In this document: positions 40,373 to 50,082 of the stretch, one piece after another
Layout: every line of letters starts with the position of its first letter
Numbering within the stretch: the first letter of the stretch is position 1
DNA from: Mesorhizobium sp. WSM4306
GTDB taxonomy: Bacteria; Pseudomonadota; Alphaproteobacteria; Rhizobiales; Rhizobiaceae
DNA length: 64,000 nt
Direction: 5' to 3'
NCBI RefSeq assembly: GCF_007003975.1
Contig: NZ_VFTC01000005.1
Location: forward strand, 166,519 to 230,518
Notes under the pieces: generated by a model
What the model was told of the DNA's origin: nothing
The model's database searches: none
Seen by the model: only the letters and a program-made list of their open reading frames with translations
Translations under genes and position numbers: made by a program

Positions 40373-41924
40373 TGCAATCGTCATCGGCGGCGGCCATAAC
40401 GGCCTTGTCGCGGCCGCCACGCTGGCGAAGGCCGGCCGCAAGGTGCTTGTGCTGGAAGCCGCGGCCGACGTCGGCGGCGCCGCGCGCACCGAGGAGTTTG
40501 CGCCGGGCTTTCGCGTCTCATCGATCGCGCATGTGCTGAACCGCCTACATCCCGATGTCATCAAGACACTGGAGCTGGAAAAGCACGGGCTGCAAGTCGC
40601 GCGCACCGACTTCATGCCAACAGTTGCCTTGTCGAAGGATGGCCCGCCGCTGGTCCTCCATGGCGCCTATGGCGAAGTGCTGACCGGTTCCACTCCGTCC
40701 GAGCAATCCGCCTGGAAGGAATTGCGTGCGCAGTTGCTCCGCTATGCCGGCATATTGAAACTATTCCTCTCCCGCCGCCCGCCCGATCTCGCCGGCATGT
40801 CGCTCAAGGAGACAGCGGCGCTCGGCCAGATCGCTCTGGCGCTGAAAAAACTCGGCAAGGAAGACATGCGCGATTTCCTGCGCGTGCTCCTGATGAACGT
40901 CGCCGATCTGCTCGATGAGCAGCTAGCCGATATCAGGCTGAAGGGCCTGCTCGCCTTCGACGCCACGCTGGGCAGCCATCTCGGCCCGCGGTCGCCAACC
41001 TCGCTGCTCGGCCTCTACTATCGGCTAGCCGGCGAGACCGGCGGTGCGGCAGGCGCGCAGATGTTGCCAAAAGGCGGCATGGGCGCGGTCATCACCGCCA
41101 TCAGGTCTGCGGCGGAGAAAGCCGGCGTCACCATCCGCACGGCAGCGCCGGTGGCCAAGATCATCGTCGAGAAAGGCCGCGCTGTCGGCGTCGCGCTGGA
41201 CAGCGGCGAGATGCTGCGCGCCAGAACAATCGTCTCCGCCATCAACCCGGCGACCACCATGCTCGACCTCGTCGGGCCGCGCGAGATCGACACCGGCTTC
41301 GTGCGCAAGGTGAAGAACATCCGCATGAAGGGCGATGCGGCCAAGCTCCATCTGGCCCTCGACCGGCCGCCACAGTTTTCAGGCGTCGACGCCGCTGGCC
41401 ATAAGGGCCGGCTGGTCATCGCGCCTTCGCCCGACCATGTCGAACGCGCCTTCAACCCGTCGAAATACGGCGAATTCTCTGCCGAACCGGTGATGGAAAT
41501 CACTCTGCCCTCGCTCTCCGACCCATCGCTCGCACCTGCCGGCGCCTGCGTGCTCTCGGCGGTGGTGCAATATGCGCCCTATGCGCTGAAAGAAGGCTGG
41601 GACGCCGGTAAGCCGAAATTCCTGAAGGCGATCATGACGCAGCTTGGGACCTACGCGCCAGGCATCGGGAAATCAGTGCTGCATACAGAGCTTTTGACAC
41701 CGGCCGACATCGAGGCGCGCTACCGCATGCCGGGCGGCCATTGGCACCACGGCGAATTGCAGGCCGATCAGATGCTGATGTCGCGGCCGGTCTCCGGCTG
41801 GTCGGGCTACGACACGCCGGTGGAAGGGCTGTTCCTCGCCGGCGCCGGCTCGCATCCGGGTGGCGGTGTTTCAGGTGCGCCGGGCTTGAATGCGGCCAAG
41901 CGCATTATTGCGATGAAGGGCTAG
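40359..41924 (+). CDS. FAD-dependent oxidoreductase, phytoene-desaturase-like fold, copy 2
   Basis: This 521-residue protein repeats the plan of its neighbour: 'AIVIGGGHNGLVAAATLAKAGRKVLVLEAAADVGGAA', 'MLPKGGMGAVITAIRSAAEKAGV' and C-terminal 'GLFLAGAGSHPGGGVSGAPGLNAAKRI'. Similarity to copy 1 is clear but modest, so the duplication is old and the two may form a heteromer or act on successive intermediates. It overlaps copy 1 by 14 bases and ends 3 bases before the GcvT-like gene. Confidence 0.85.
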   Translation: MTSFDAIVIGGGHNGLVAAATLAKAGRKVLVLEAAADVGGAARTEEFAPGFRVSSIAHVLNRLHPDVIKTLELEKHGLQVARTDFMPTVALSKDGPPLVLHGAYGEVLTGSTPSEQSAWKELRAQLLRYAGILKLFLSRRPPDLAGMSLKETAALGQIALALKKLGKEDMRDFLRVLLMNVADLLDEQLADIRLKGLLAFDATLGSHLGPRSPTSLLGLYYRLAGETGGAAGAQMLPKGGMGAVITAIRSAAEKAGVTIRTAAPVAKIIVEKGRAVGVALDSGEMLRARTIVSAINPATTMLDLVGPREIDTGFVRKVKNIRMKGDAAKLHLALDRPPQFSGVDAAGHKGRLVIAPSPDHVERAFNPSKYGEFSAEPVMEITLPSLSDPSLAPAGACVLSAVVQYAPYALKEGWDAGKPKFLKAIMTQLGTYAPGIGKSVLHTELLTPADIEARYRMPGGHWHHGELQADQMLMSRPVSGWSGYDTPVEGLFLAGAGSHPGGGVSGAPGLNAAKRIIAMKG

Positions 41925-41927
41925 ATC

Positions 41928-43187
41928 ATGGCGCAAGCAACCAGGAAGAAGCCCGTCTCAAAAACCGCCGATGCAGCAACCTCTGCCCGCACCGCCGCGC
42001 AGTCGCATTTTCGCACCTTGCGTCTCGGCACGCCGTTCCAGCCGCGCATCGACGCGCTGGCCAGGACCCAGGACTGGTACAATTGGGCCGGCTACCACGC
42101 GCCGCATTCGCTGTGGGATGAGGAACTCGAATATTTCGCCATTCGCAGCCAGGCGGCTTTGTTCGACATCTCGCCGATGACGAAATACCGCATAGAGGGG
42201 CCTGACGCCGAAGCCTTCCTCGATCGCGTCACGCTGCGCGACGTGACCAAGCTGAAGCCTGGCCGCGTCCACTACACTGCCTGGTGCGACGATGAAGGTT
42301 TCGTCCTTGACGACGGTACGCTGTTCCGGCTGTCGCCGACCCGTTTCCGCTTATGCTCGCAGGAACGGCACCTCCCCTGGCTGCTCGACAGCGCGATCGG
42401 CTTCGACGTGACCGTCGAGGAAGAGACTGAGGCCGTCGCCGGTCTCGCGCTGCAAGGCCCGACCTCGTTTGCCGTGCTGCGCGATGCCGGTTTCGCCGGT
42501 GTCGAAACGTTGAAAATCTTCGACCTCGCCGAGTTCCCCCATGATGGCGGCATAGTGACAATCTCGCGCACCGGCTTCACCGGCGATCTCGGCTGCGAAC
42601 TGTTCGTCCCGGCGGACAAGGCGCTCAGCCTCTGGGATCGGCTGATGTCGGCAGGCGAACTGCGCGGCATCCGAGCTATCGGTTACACCGCCTTGAACCG
42701 CGCCCGGCTGGAAGCCGGCCTGATCGTCGCCAATGCCGATTTCACCACCGCCGAACATGCCATCCGCGCCGACCGTCTGCGCATGCCGGACGAGATCGGT
42801 CTCGGCTTCATGATCGATCTGGAAAAAGGCCATTTCAACGGCCGCCGAGCCATCCTCGAAGCCCGCGCCAAACGCAAGCTGCGCCATGTGCTGGTCGGGC
42901 TGGAGATCGAGGGCAACATCCCGGCCGAACACGCCATCGTCTATCACAAGAAGCATCAGGAGGTCGGTCTGGTCAGCGCCGCCATGTGGTCGCCGATGGC
43001 CAAGCGCAACATCGCCATCGCTTCGCTTACGCGGCCCTACGGTGATACGATGGTGGAAGACCTCTGGGTCGAGATCTACGCCATGCGTGAGTTGCAGTAC
43101 CAGAAGCTGATGAAGCGGGCCAAGGTGGTGGCGCGTCCCTTCATAAAACTCGACCGCCGCACCGCCAATCCGCCGGCGGATTTCTGA
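41928..43187 (+). CDS. GcvT-like aminomethyltransferase
   Basis: The 419-residue protein belongs to the glycine-cleavage T-protein family: 'MTKYRIEGPDAEAFLDRVTLRDV' and 'HYTAWCDDEGFVLDDGTLFRLSPTRF' near the N-terminus, 'ISRTGFTGDLGCELFVPADKALSLWDRLM' in the middle, and a C-terminal GCV_T_C domain ('EVGLVSAAMWSPMAKRNIAIASL'). T-proteins pass a one-carbon unit from an amine to tetrahydrofolate; relatives serve demethylation of dimethylglycine, sarcosine and other methylated compounds. The first 35 residues are basic and variable. In this cluster it probably captures C1 units released from a methylated amine. No gcvH or gcvP is adjacent, so it is not the normal glycine-cleavage protein. Confidence 0.87.
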   Translation: MAQATRKKPVSKTADAATSARTAAQSHFRTLRLGTPFQPRIDALARTQDWYNWAGYHAPHSLWDEELEYFAIRSQAALFDISPMTKYRIEGPDAEAFLDRVTLRDVTKLKPGRVHYTAWCDDEGFVLDDGTLFRLSPTRFRLCSQERHLPWLLDSAIGFDVTVEEETEAVAGLALQGPTSFAVLRDAGFAGVETLKIFDLAEFPHDGGIVTISRTGFTGDLGCELFVPADKALSLWDRLMSAGELRGIRAIGYTALNRARLEAGLIVANADFTTAEHAIRADRLRMPDEIGLGFMIDLEKGHFNGRRAILEARAKRKLRHVLVGLEIEGNIPAEHAIVYHKKHQEVGLVSAAMWSPMAKRNIAIASLTRPYGDTMVEDLWVEIYAMRELQYQKLMKRAKVVARPFIKLDRRTANPPADF

Positions 43188-43189
43188 CC

Positions 43190-43438
43190 ATGGTCGATCA
43201 ACAGGACGATGAGGCGGAAGCCGCCGAACAGTGGCAACTGGTCAACACGCCGCTCGGCGAAAAATGGTCGGGCCGCACGCGCTATGCCGCCGCCATGTTT
43301 TTCTACAAGCGCGGCGAGATGAGCGCCGAGACGCTCGAGGTCTACCGCATCTGTGCGCGACTGGATTCGGAGAACCCGCTGCCCATCATCAGGGATCGCG
43401 GCACCGGCCAGGACTGGCTGAAGCGCATGGGCGTTTAG
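43190..43438 (+). CDS. 82-residue conserved-looking protein of unknown function
   Basis: It starts 2 bases after the aminomethyltransferase stop and reads 'MVDQQDDEAEAAEQWQLVNTPLGEKW', acidic at the N-terminus, then a compact region with aromatic and basic residues ('TRYAAAMFFYKRGEMSAETLEVYRICARLDSEN'). It has no Cys, no signal peptide and no membrane helix. I do not recognise a family. The tight spacing and the position as the last gene of the FAD-FAD-GcvT operon suggest it is real and helps one of those enzymes, as a subunit or chaperone (inference). Its stop overlaps the convergent dipeptidase stop by 4 bases. Confidence 0.7.
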   Translation: MVDQQDDEAEAAEQWQLVNTPLGEKWSGRTRYAAAMFFYKRGEMSAETLEVYRICARLDSENPLPIIRDRGTGQDWLKRMGV

Positions 43439-44493
43439 CCGATCGTCCTTTCCAGCACGCTCAACCAATTGCGATAGGCAATCTTCTCGATCAGCGTTCG
43501 GCCGAAACCGCGCGCGGCGAGCGCATCGATCAGCTTCGGCAGGCCGGCGACGTCGCCGATGACGGCCGGGATCATTGCGCCATCAAAATCCGAGCCGAGA
43601 CCGACGCCATCCTCGCCCAGCGCCTGCAGCAGCGAATCGACATGGCGCACCATGATGTCGAGGCTGGTGTCGGAATTCATCCGGCCGTCCTCGCGCAGGA
43701 AGCCGGTAGCAAAATTCAGCCCGACCATGCCGCCGGTCTCGCGGATGGCGCCGAGCTGCCAGTCGGTCAAATTGCGCGAATGGGTGCAGAGCGCATGCAC
43801 GTTCGAATGGGTGGCGACCAGCGGCGCGTCGCTGAGCGCGGTGACATCGCGAAAGCCTTTTTCGTTGAGATGCGACAGGTCGATCATGATCTTCAGCTGG
43901 TTGCAGGCCGTGACGAGCGCCTTGCCGGCATCGGTCAGTCCCGGTCCGGTGTCGGGCGATGAGGGAAAGCGGAACGGTACGCCATGGCCGAAGGCGTTGG
44001 GACGGCTCCAGACGATGCCGAGCGAGCGCAGGCCGGCTTCATAGAGCACATCGAGCAGCGTGAGTTCGGGGTCTATCGCCTCGACGCCTTCGATGTGGAA
44101 CACCGCCGCGATCGAATCTTTCGCCATCGCCGCGCGAATGTCACCGGCGCTGCGGCAGACGGTCAGCGCTCCCGCCCGCTCCAGCCGAAACAGGATCGAA
44201 GCCATGCCAATGGTGGACGTCAGCGCGTCAGCGCGCGGCAGCTCCGGTGGCAACGGCTCGTTGTCGCTCGGCGCCGGCGGCACCGCCGAGCGCTTGGCCT
44301 TCTCGACCGGCGGCGGGAAGATCGCGAACATGCCGCCGGCAAAGCCACCCTTCTTGGCACGCGGCAGATCGATGTGGCCGCCCTGCGTCCCCTCGATGAA
44401 CAGCTTTTCGACGTCCGTGTCCTTCGACTGGTAAAGTCGCAGCAGCGTGTCGTTGTGGCCGTCGAAGACGGGGACGAGATCGGATTCGGTCAT
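43435..44493 (-). CDS. Membrane dipeptidase (renal dipeptidase, M19 family)
   Basis: The 352-residue zinc peptidase has the M19 metal ligands: 'FDGHNDTLLR' (His13, Asp15), the bridging Glu in 'FHIEGVEAIDPEL', and the histidines of 'IDLSHLNEKGF' and 'VATHSNVHALC'. It lacks an obvious signal peptide, as bacterial members often do. M19 enzymes hydrolyse dipeptides and certain lactam or amidated amino compounds. Its place next to the amine cluster hints at cleavage of a conjugated amine, but it is convergent and may be independent. Confidence 0.87.
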   Translation of the reverse strand: MTESDLVPVFDGHNDTLLRLYQSKDTDVEKLFIEGTQGGHIDLPRAKKGGFAGGMFAIFPPPVEKAKRSAVPPAPSDNEPLPPELPRADALTSTIGMASILFRLERAGALTVCRSAGDIRAAMAKDSIAAVFHIEGVEAIDPELTLLDVLYEAGLRSLGIVWSRPNAFGHGVPFRFPSSPDTGPGLTDAGKALVTACNQLKIMIDLSHLNEKGFRDVTALSDAPLVATHSNVHALCTHSRNLTDWQLGAIRETGGMVGLNFATGFLREDGRMNSDTSLDIMVRHVDSLLQALGEDGVGLGSDFDGAMIPAVIGDVAGLPKLIDALAARGFGRTLIEKIAYRNWLSVLERTIG

Positions 44494-44613
44494 CAGGAAG
44501 CCATTCGGTCAGTTGGCAGGAGCGGACGAACCGCAGCGAACTTTGTACTTAGGCAAGAAGGCCTAACTGCGCAAATGCCAGAGACGTGTTCGCCCTTGTG
44601 GCTGAGCGGCTGG

Positions 44614-44750
44614 CATACCCCTTCTCCCCTTGTGGGGTGAGAAGGGGTATGTGGTGGCCGATCCACCTGCCGGGTCCCCGCTGCTTCGCAGCGTCCCGGC
44701 GTTCGCCGGCCTTTTATCGTGCCACCGGCACGATGAATTCGCTTCGCGAA
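44614..44750. repeat. Array of five consecutive hairpins
   Basis: The stretch holds: ATACCCCTTCTCCCC pairing with the following GGGGTGAGAAGGGGTAT (44614-44651); GCTGC-TTC-GCAGC (44680-44692); CCGGCG-TT-CGCCGG (44696-44709); ATCGTGCC-ACC-GGCACGAT (44716-44734); and TTCGC-TTC-GCGAA (44738-44750). It fills most of the 269 bases between the dipeptidase start and the GNAT gene stop; no gene is seen there. It may be a repeat cluster or a structured 3' end of the GNAT operon. Confidence 0.7.
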
Positions 44751-44762
44751 CCGGCTGCTCAC

Positions 44763-45062
44763 CTATTGCTTCAGCACATCGGCCCATTCCAGATGGCGGC
44801 GGAACTGGGCATTGGCGAAGGGGCAGAGCGGGATGATCTTCTTGCCCGCTGCGCGCGCATCCTCGACGGCGCGGGTGACGAGCCGAAGCCCGGCACCCTG
44901 GCCGCGAAAGACATCAGGCACTTCGGTGTGGTCGATGATGATCTGGTGCTCGCCGATCTTGGTGAAGGTCATCTCCGCCTCGGCGCCGCCCGATCCGCGC
45001 AGGACATAGCGGCCCTTCGAGCCGCGGTCCTCCAGTTCGATTTCAGGCAATTGGTCAGGCAT
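44763..45062 (-). CDS. Small GNAT-type N-acetyltransferase (YjdJ/NATD1-like)
   Basis: The 99-residue protein matches the short acetyltransferase group: 'SKGRYVLRGSGGAEAEMTFTKIGEHQIIIDHTEVPDVFRGQGAGLRLVTRAVEDARAAGKKIIPLCPFANAQFRRH' with the acetyl-CoA loop 'RGQGAGLRL' and the 'CPFA' turn. The substrate of this family is not established. ATG 45062 overlaps the hydrolase stop by 8 bases; the longest frame lies mostly inside the hydrolase gene. It is the last gene of a minus-strand operon with the hydrolase and the VOC dioxygenase. Confidence 0.85.
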   Translation of the reverse strand: MPDQLPEIELEDRGSKGRYVLRGSGGAEAEMTFTKIGEHQIIIDHTEVPDVFRGQGAGLRLVTRAVEDARAAGKKIIPLCPFANAQFRRHLEWADVLKQ

Positions 45063-45687
45063 TGGTTGCTCCTTCAACCGGCGCGTCGGCAAAGAGCCGC
45101 CTTGCCGCTTCGATCTCGTTTGGCCGCACCTCGTGGCCGCCATCGTGCCATTCCACTGTGACATCGGCGCCATCGGCGCGCAAATAGGCTCCCAGCCGCG
45201 ACGTCAGATGGGGCGGGCAGATCGGGTCGCGCTTGCCGGCGGTGACCAGGATGCGGCGGCCGGCAAGGCTGCCGTTCACCTGCGGTTCGAACGGGATCAG
45301 CGGATGCATCAGCACCGCCGCATCGAACAGATCAGGCGCGGCAAACATCACCGAGGCCAGGATGTTGGCGCCGTTGGAATAGCCGAGACCGAGCACCGAA
45401 GACGGCTTGGCCACCTCGACCTGCGCCTTGATGAAGCCGGCCATCTTTGCCGTCGCCCGGCCAAGGTCGTCCATGTCGTAGACACCCTCGCCGGTGCGGC
45501 GGAAGAAGCGGGCAGCACCATGTTCGGAGACATCGCCGCGCGGCGACACGATGGTCGCCTGGGGCGCGAGGTCGCGCCCCAGCGACAGCAGCTGGTTTTC
45601 GTCCGCTCCGGTGCCGTGGAAGACGAAGAGCAACGGGCCGCCGGGCGAACCCGGCAGCGCCTTATGGATGTAAGCGTCCTTACTCAT
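45055..45687 (-). CDS. Alpha/beta hydrolase, phospholipase/carboxylesterase type (MhqD-like)
   Basis: The 210-residue hydrolase has the oxyanion region 'LLFVFHGTGADENQLLSLGRDL', nucleophile elbow 'GLGYSNGANI' (Ser104), catalytic Asp in 'TAGKRDPICP' and His in 'DGGHEVRPNE'. It resembles MhqD, which is coupled with the VOC dioxygenase MhqO in resistance to methylhydroquinone and quinones. Here it lies 4 bases downstream of exactly such a dioxygenase gene and overlaps the GNAT gene by 8 bases. The function is inferred from this pairing. Confidence 0.85.
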   Translation of the reverse strand: MSKDAYIHKALPGSPGGPLLFVFHGTGADENQLLSLGRDLAPQATIVSPRGDVSEHGAARFFRRTGEGVYDMDDLGRATAKMAGFIKAQVEVAKPSSVLGLGYSNGANILASVMFAAPDLFDAAVLMHPLIPFEPQVNGSLAGRRILVTAGKRDPICPPHLTSRLGAYLRADGADVTVEWHDGGHEVRPNEIEAARRLFADAPVEGATNA

Positions 45688-45691
45688 CGTC

Positions 45692-46624
45692 TCAGCCTTC
45701 CAGCTTCTGCAGATGCTCTTCGAGATAGGGCCTGAGATGCTGGTGCTGCGTCGGCAGTTTCAGCGCCTCGCCGAGATGGGCAGTGTCCTCGTCGCGGTCG
45801 AAGCCCGGCTCGTGGGTGGCGACTTCGAACAGCACGCCGCCCGGCGTGCGGAAATAGATCGCCCAGAAATAATCGCGGTCGATCACCGGCGTCACGCCGT
45901 AGCCCGTATCGATCAGGGCCTTGCGCACTTCAAGCTGCTTGGCGCGGTTCTCCACCGCGAAGGCGACATGATGCACCGAGCCCGCGCCGAGATTGGCGAA
46001 GCCAGCCGTCGGCAGCGATTCGATGTCGACGACATCGGCGCCGTTGCCGTTCTTCACCGCCAGCCGGCTGACATTGCCTGACTTGTCGACCTCCTCGTAA
46101 CCCATGAACTTCAACAGCTCCTCGGTGGCGCCGCCATCCTTGAGGCGCAGCGACACCGAATGAAAGCCGCGGATCGCTTCGTCGGCGGGAACACCGCCCT
46201 TCAACCATGGCGCGCGGCTGTCGGCCTTGTCTTCGACCAGCGCAAAACCATCGCCGTCGGGGCCGGCAAAGGCGAGGCGCTTCTCGCCGAACGTCTCCTC
46301 GCGGGAGACACCGGTAACGCCTTCATCGGCGAAGCGCTTTTCCCAATAGCCAAGCGTGCCCGCCGGCACGGAATAGACTGTGGTACCGACCTCGCCGACG
46401 CCGTGGCGGCCCCTCGCAATGTCTGGAAACGGAAAATAGGTCATCACCGAGCCCGGCGTGCCGTGCTCGTCGCCATAGTAGAGGTGATAGACATCGGGCG
46501 CGTCGAAGTTGACGGTCTTCTTGACCCGGCGCAGACCGAGCTTGTGCGTAAAGAAATCATTGTTCTGGCGCGCATCGCCGGCCATTGACGTGACGTGATG
46601 CAAGCCCTTGATCTGGTCGAGCAT
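45692..46624 (-). CDS. VOC-family ring-cleaving dioxygenase (MhqO-like)
   Basis: The 310-residue protein contains two vicinal-oxygen-chelate halves. The first opens with 'MLDQIKGLHHVTSMAGDARQNNDFFTHKLGLRRVKKTVNFD', including a metal-ligand His-His pair; the second has 'GSVHHVAFAVENRAKQLEVRKAL', and 'GGVLFEVATHEPGFDRDED' supplies a Glu ligand. Homologues (MhqA/MhqO type) are glyoxalase/bleomycin-fold dioxygenases linked to hydroquinone or catechol removal. ATG 46624 has AGGGAAGGAGC immediately upstream; the longer frame adds 16 residues. It is the first gene of the dioxygenase-hydrolase-acetyltransferase operon. Confidence 0.87.
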   Translation of the reverse strand: MLDQIKGLHHVTSMAGDARQNNDFFTHKLGLRRVKKTVNFDAPDVYHLYYGDEHGTPGSVMTYFPFPDIARGRHGVGEVGTTVYSVPAGTLGYWEKRFADEGVTGVSREETFGEKRLAFAGPDGDGFALVEDKADSRAPWLKGGVPADEAIRGFHSVSLRLKDGGATEELLKFMGYEEVDKSGNVSRLAVKNGNGADVVDIESLPTAGFANLGAGSVHHVAFAVENRAKQLEVRKALIDTGYGVTPVIDRDYFWAIYFRTPGGVLFEVATHEPGFDRDEDTAHLGEALKLPTQHQHLRPYLEEHLQKLEG

Positions 46625-46737
46625 TATCTTGCTCCTTCCCTTGGTGTTTGTGCGGCCCTCGCCGCTGTCCACGCCTATATGAGGGGCCGCCCGGCAACGG
46701 CAAAGGCGGCAAACTCAGAATGGACTGTATCCCAATC

Positions 46738-46763
46738 GTGAACAGTAGAAAAATTTCGTTCAC
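46738..46763. promoter_or_regulatory. Possible operator upstream of the VOC dioxygenase/sulfatase genes
   Basis: GTGAAC (46738-46743) and GTTCAC (46758-46763) form an inverted repeat with a 14-base AT-rich spacer, in the divergent region between the dioxygenase and the sulfatase genes. The arms are short, so this is a weak call. Confidence 0.3.
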
Positions 46764-46843
46764 CATTTCAGTAACTGACGGTCTTGCGCCGCCGCCAGAA
46801 TCCGGTTCATTGAACGTCTTCCCGACGTGACAGGATACAGCCA

Positions 46844-48415
<1,572 letters not shown>

Positions 48416-48494
48416 TATTCTCAGCGATCCGATACTTCGCCCGTTAATTCTTCGGCTGCTGCCCTACTGCCTGATCCCTACTGCCCCTGTTCCC

Positions 48495-49826
48495 TTACTG
48501 TACCATCATCCGCTGCTGATCGCGCTTCTCGGCGTAGCTGCCCTTGTCGTAGGCAGCCTGCGCCTGAAGCTGCTCCTTGGTGAAGTTGGTGTAGAGATAC
48601 TTCTTGCCATCCTTGTCGGTCATGAATTTGAGCTTGTCCATGCCGACCGCAACCTCCTTGGCGCCGATGCCGAGGAAACCGCCGACATCGATGATGACGG
48701 CATCCGGCTTGCTGTCCGGCGCCAGCACGACGTCGCCGATCTCGCCGACCTTGGCGTCGTTGGCGCCATAGACGATCGTGCCTTTCAGATCGTCGCCCCT
48801 GATGTCACCGACCGGCATCTCGGTCAGCGTCGATTTGTCGATCGCCGCCGTCTGCGTCGGGTCGGTGGCCTTCACGTCAGGCGACTCGGCCGCCGGAGCC
48901 TGAGCCGTCTTGTCCATCGGCGCCGGAGCAGCCGTCTCAGACGGAGCGGCGGCGGGGGCGGTGGCTGCCGGTGCAGCGGGCGTGCCGGCGTCGGACATCG
49001 TCGTCACCGGCACCGGATCATAGACCTTGCGGTCGAAGTCCGGCTGCGCCTGCAATTCCTCCTTGGTCGTCTGGGCGACCAGCCAGCGATCGCCATTCTT
49101 CTCGGCCCACTGCGCCTTGGCGAAATCATAGGTGACGTTCTTTTCGCCCAGGCCGAGGAAGCCGCCGACACCGATGACCAGCGACTGCGCCATGCCATCC
49201 TTGGTCAATACAATGTCGTTGACGTCACCGATCTTTTGGGCGTCGTCAGCGGTGCCGTTGTAGACGGTCTCGCCGATGATGTTTGTGGCAAGGTTGCCTT
49301 CGGCGCGTTTCACCACCGGCTCTGACGGCGCGGCGTTCAGATCGACAGGCTTCTGCGGATCATTCTGCGCGCTGTCGGTAGAAGCGGGCGCAGGAGCCGG
49401 ATCATAAGGTTTGCGGTCGAAGTCCGGTAGCGCCGTCAGTGCTTCCTTGGTCGTCTCGGCGACCAGCCAGCGGTCGCCGTTCTTCTCGACCCATTTGAGC
49501 TTGCCGTAGTCGAAGGCGACGTTCTTGCTGCCGATGCCAAGGAACCCGCCGACGCCGATGATGGCGGATTTCGCCTGGCCATTTTCATCGAAGACGACGT
49601 CGCTGACATCACCAATTTTCTGCGCATCATCAGCGGTGCCGTTATAGACGGATTCACCGATAATATTGGTCATCAGCGCGCCCTCGGCCCGCTGCGCGGC
49701 CGGCGCGATGGTGGCGGGGGCTTCAGCCGGCGCCGGGGTCGTCGCCGGGGCGGTCGTTGACTGCGCAAACGCACCGGTTGCGATCAGCGTTGCGAGTGCA
49801 GTCGTCGCGAAAAGAGTGCGGATCAT
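48495..49826 (-). CDS. Exported protein with three PRC-barrel domains
   Basis: The 443-residue protein has a signal peptide ('MIRTLFATTALATLIATGAFAQ') and three PRC-barrel modules. The first two (about residues 48-135 and 170-258) are near-copies: both contain 'GTADDAQKIGDV', 'GVGGFLG' and 'EKNGDRWLVA.TTKE'. The third (about 345-435) reads 'GTIVYGANDAKVGEIGDVVL' and 'IDVGGFLGIGAKEVAVGMDKL' and is more distant. Linkers are Ala/Pro-rich. PRC-barrels often bind proteins or RNA; exported multi-domain forms are common in rhizobia and are stress-induced. An EcfG-type promoter lies about 90 bases upstream of ATG 49826, which has AGAGGAG before it. Confidence 0.88.
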   Translation of the reverse strand: MIRTLFATTALATLIATGAFAQSTTAPATTPAPAEAPATIAPAAQRAEGALMTNIIGESVYNGTADDAQKIGDVSDVVFDENGQAKSAIIGVGGFLGIGSKNVAFDYGKLKWVEKNGDRWLVAETTKEALTALPDFDRKPYDPAPAPASTDSAQNDPQKPVDLNAAPSEPVVKRAEGNLATNIIGETVYNGTADDAQKIGDVNDIVLTKDGMAQSLVIGVGGFLGLGEKNVTYDFAKAQWAEKNGDRWLVAQTTKEELQAQPDFDRKVYDPVPVTTMSDAGTPAAPAATAPAAAPSETAAPAPMDKTAQAPAAESPDVKATDPTQTAAIDKSTLTEMPVGDIRGDDLKGTIVYGANDAKVGEIGDVVLAPDSKPDAVIIDVGGFLGIGAKEVAVGMDKLKFMTDKDGKKYLYTNFTKEQLQAQAAYDKGSYAEKRDQQRMMVQ

Positions 49827-49914
49827 GACTAAGTCTCCTCTTGCGTGATCTCGTGCGCGCCGCAACCGGCAAACCGTTGCCGAAGGCCGAAAGCGGCGCC
49901 TCCAATGCGTTCAC

Positions 49915-49939
49915 AACGTCGTGACAAGGCGCTTGTTCC
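49915..49939 (-). promoter_or_regulatory. EcfG-type promoter of the PRC-barrel gene
   Basis: On the minus strand the sequence is GGAAC-N16-CGTT, an exact match to the consensus of the alphaproteobacterial general stress sigma factor EcfG. It lies 89 bases from the start codon. Confidence 0.8.
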
Positions 49940-50008
49940 GAAAAAACGGGGGCATCGGGATACCTCGGGCAAGTCCGTGGAATCACCCGGCATTTCCGGC
50001 CGGCCGAT

Positions 50009-50033
50009 GGAACCTTTGTAAGGCTTCGCCGTT
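50009..50033 (+). promoter_or_regulatory. EcfG-type promoter of the diacylglycerol-kinase-like gene
   Basis: GGAAC (50009-50013) and CGTT (50030-50033) are separated by 16 bases, the exact EcfG consensus, 49 bases before the ATG at 50083. It is divergent from the PRC-barrel promoter. Confidence 0.8.
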
Positions 50034-50082
50034 TCAGCCTGCGGCTGGGCATTCCGGCCGCTAAAATGAACACGGAGCGGGC

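Noticed and set aside
39251..40615. A 454-codon minus-strand frame opposite the FAD oxidoreductases
   Set aside because: The FAD-binding motifs and operon packing on the plus strand leave no room for a real gene here.
38753..41924. Carotenoid biosynthesis function for the two FAD oxidoreductases
   Set aside because: No phytoene synthase, GGPP synthase or other crt genes are near, and the genes are packed with a GcvT-like gene in an amine-related cluster.
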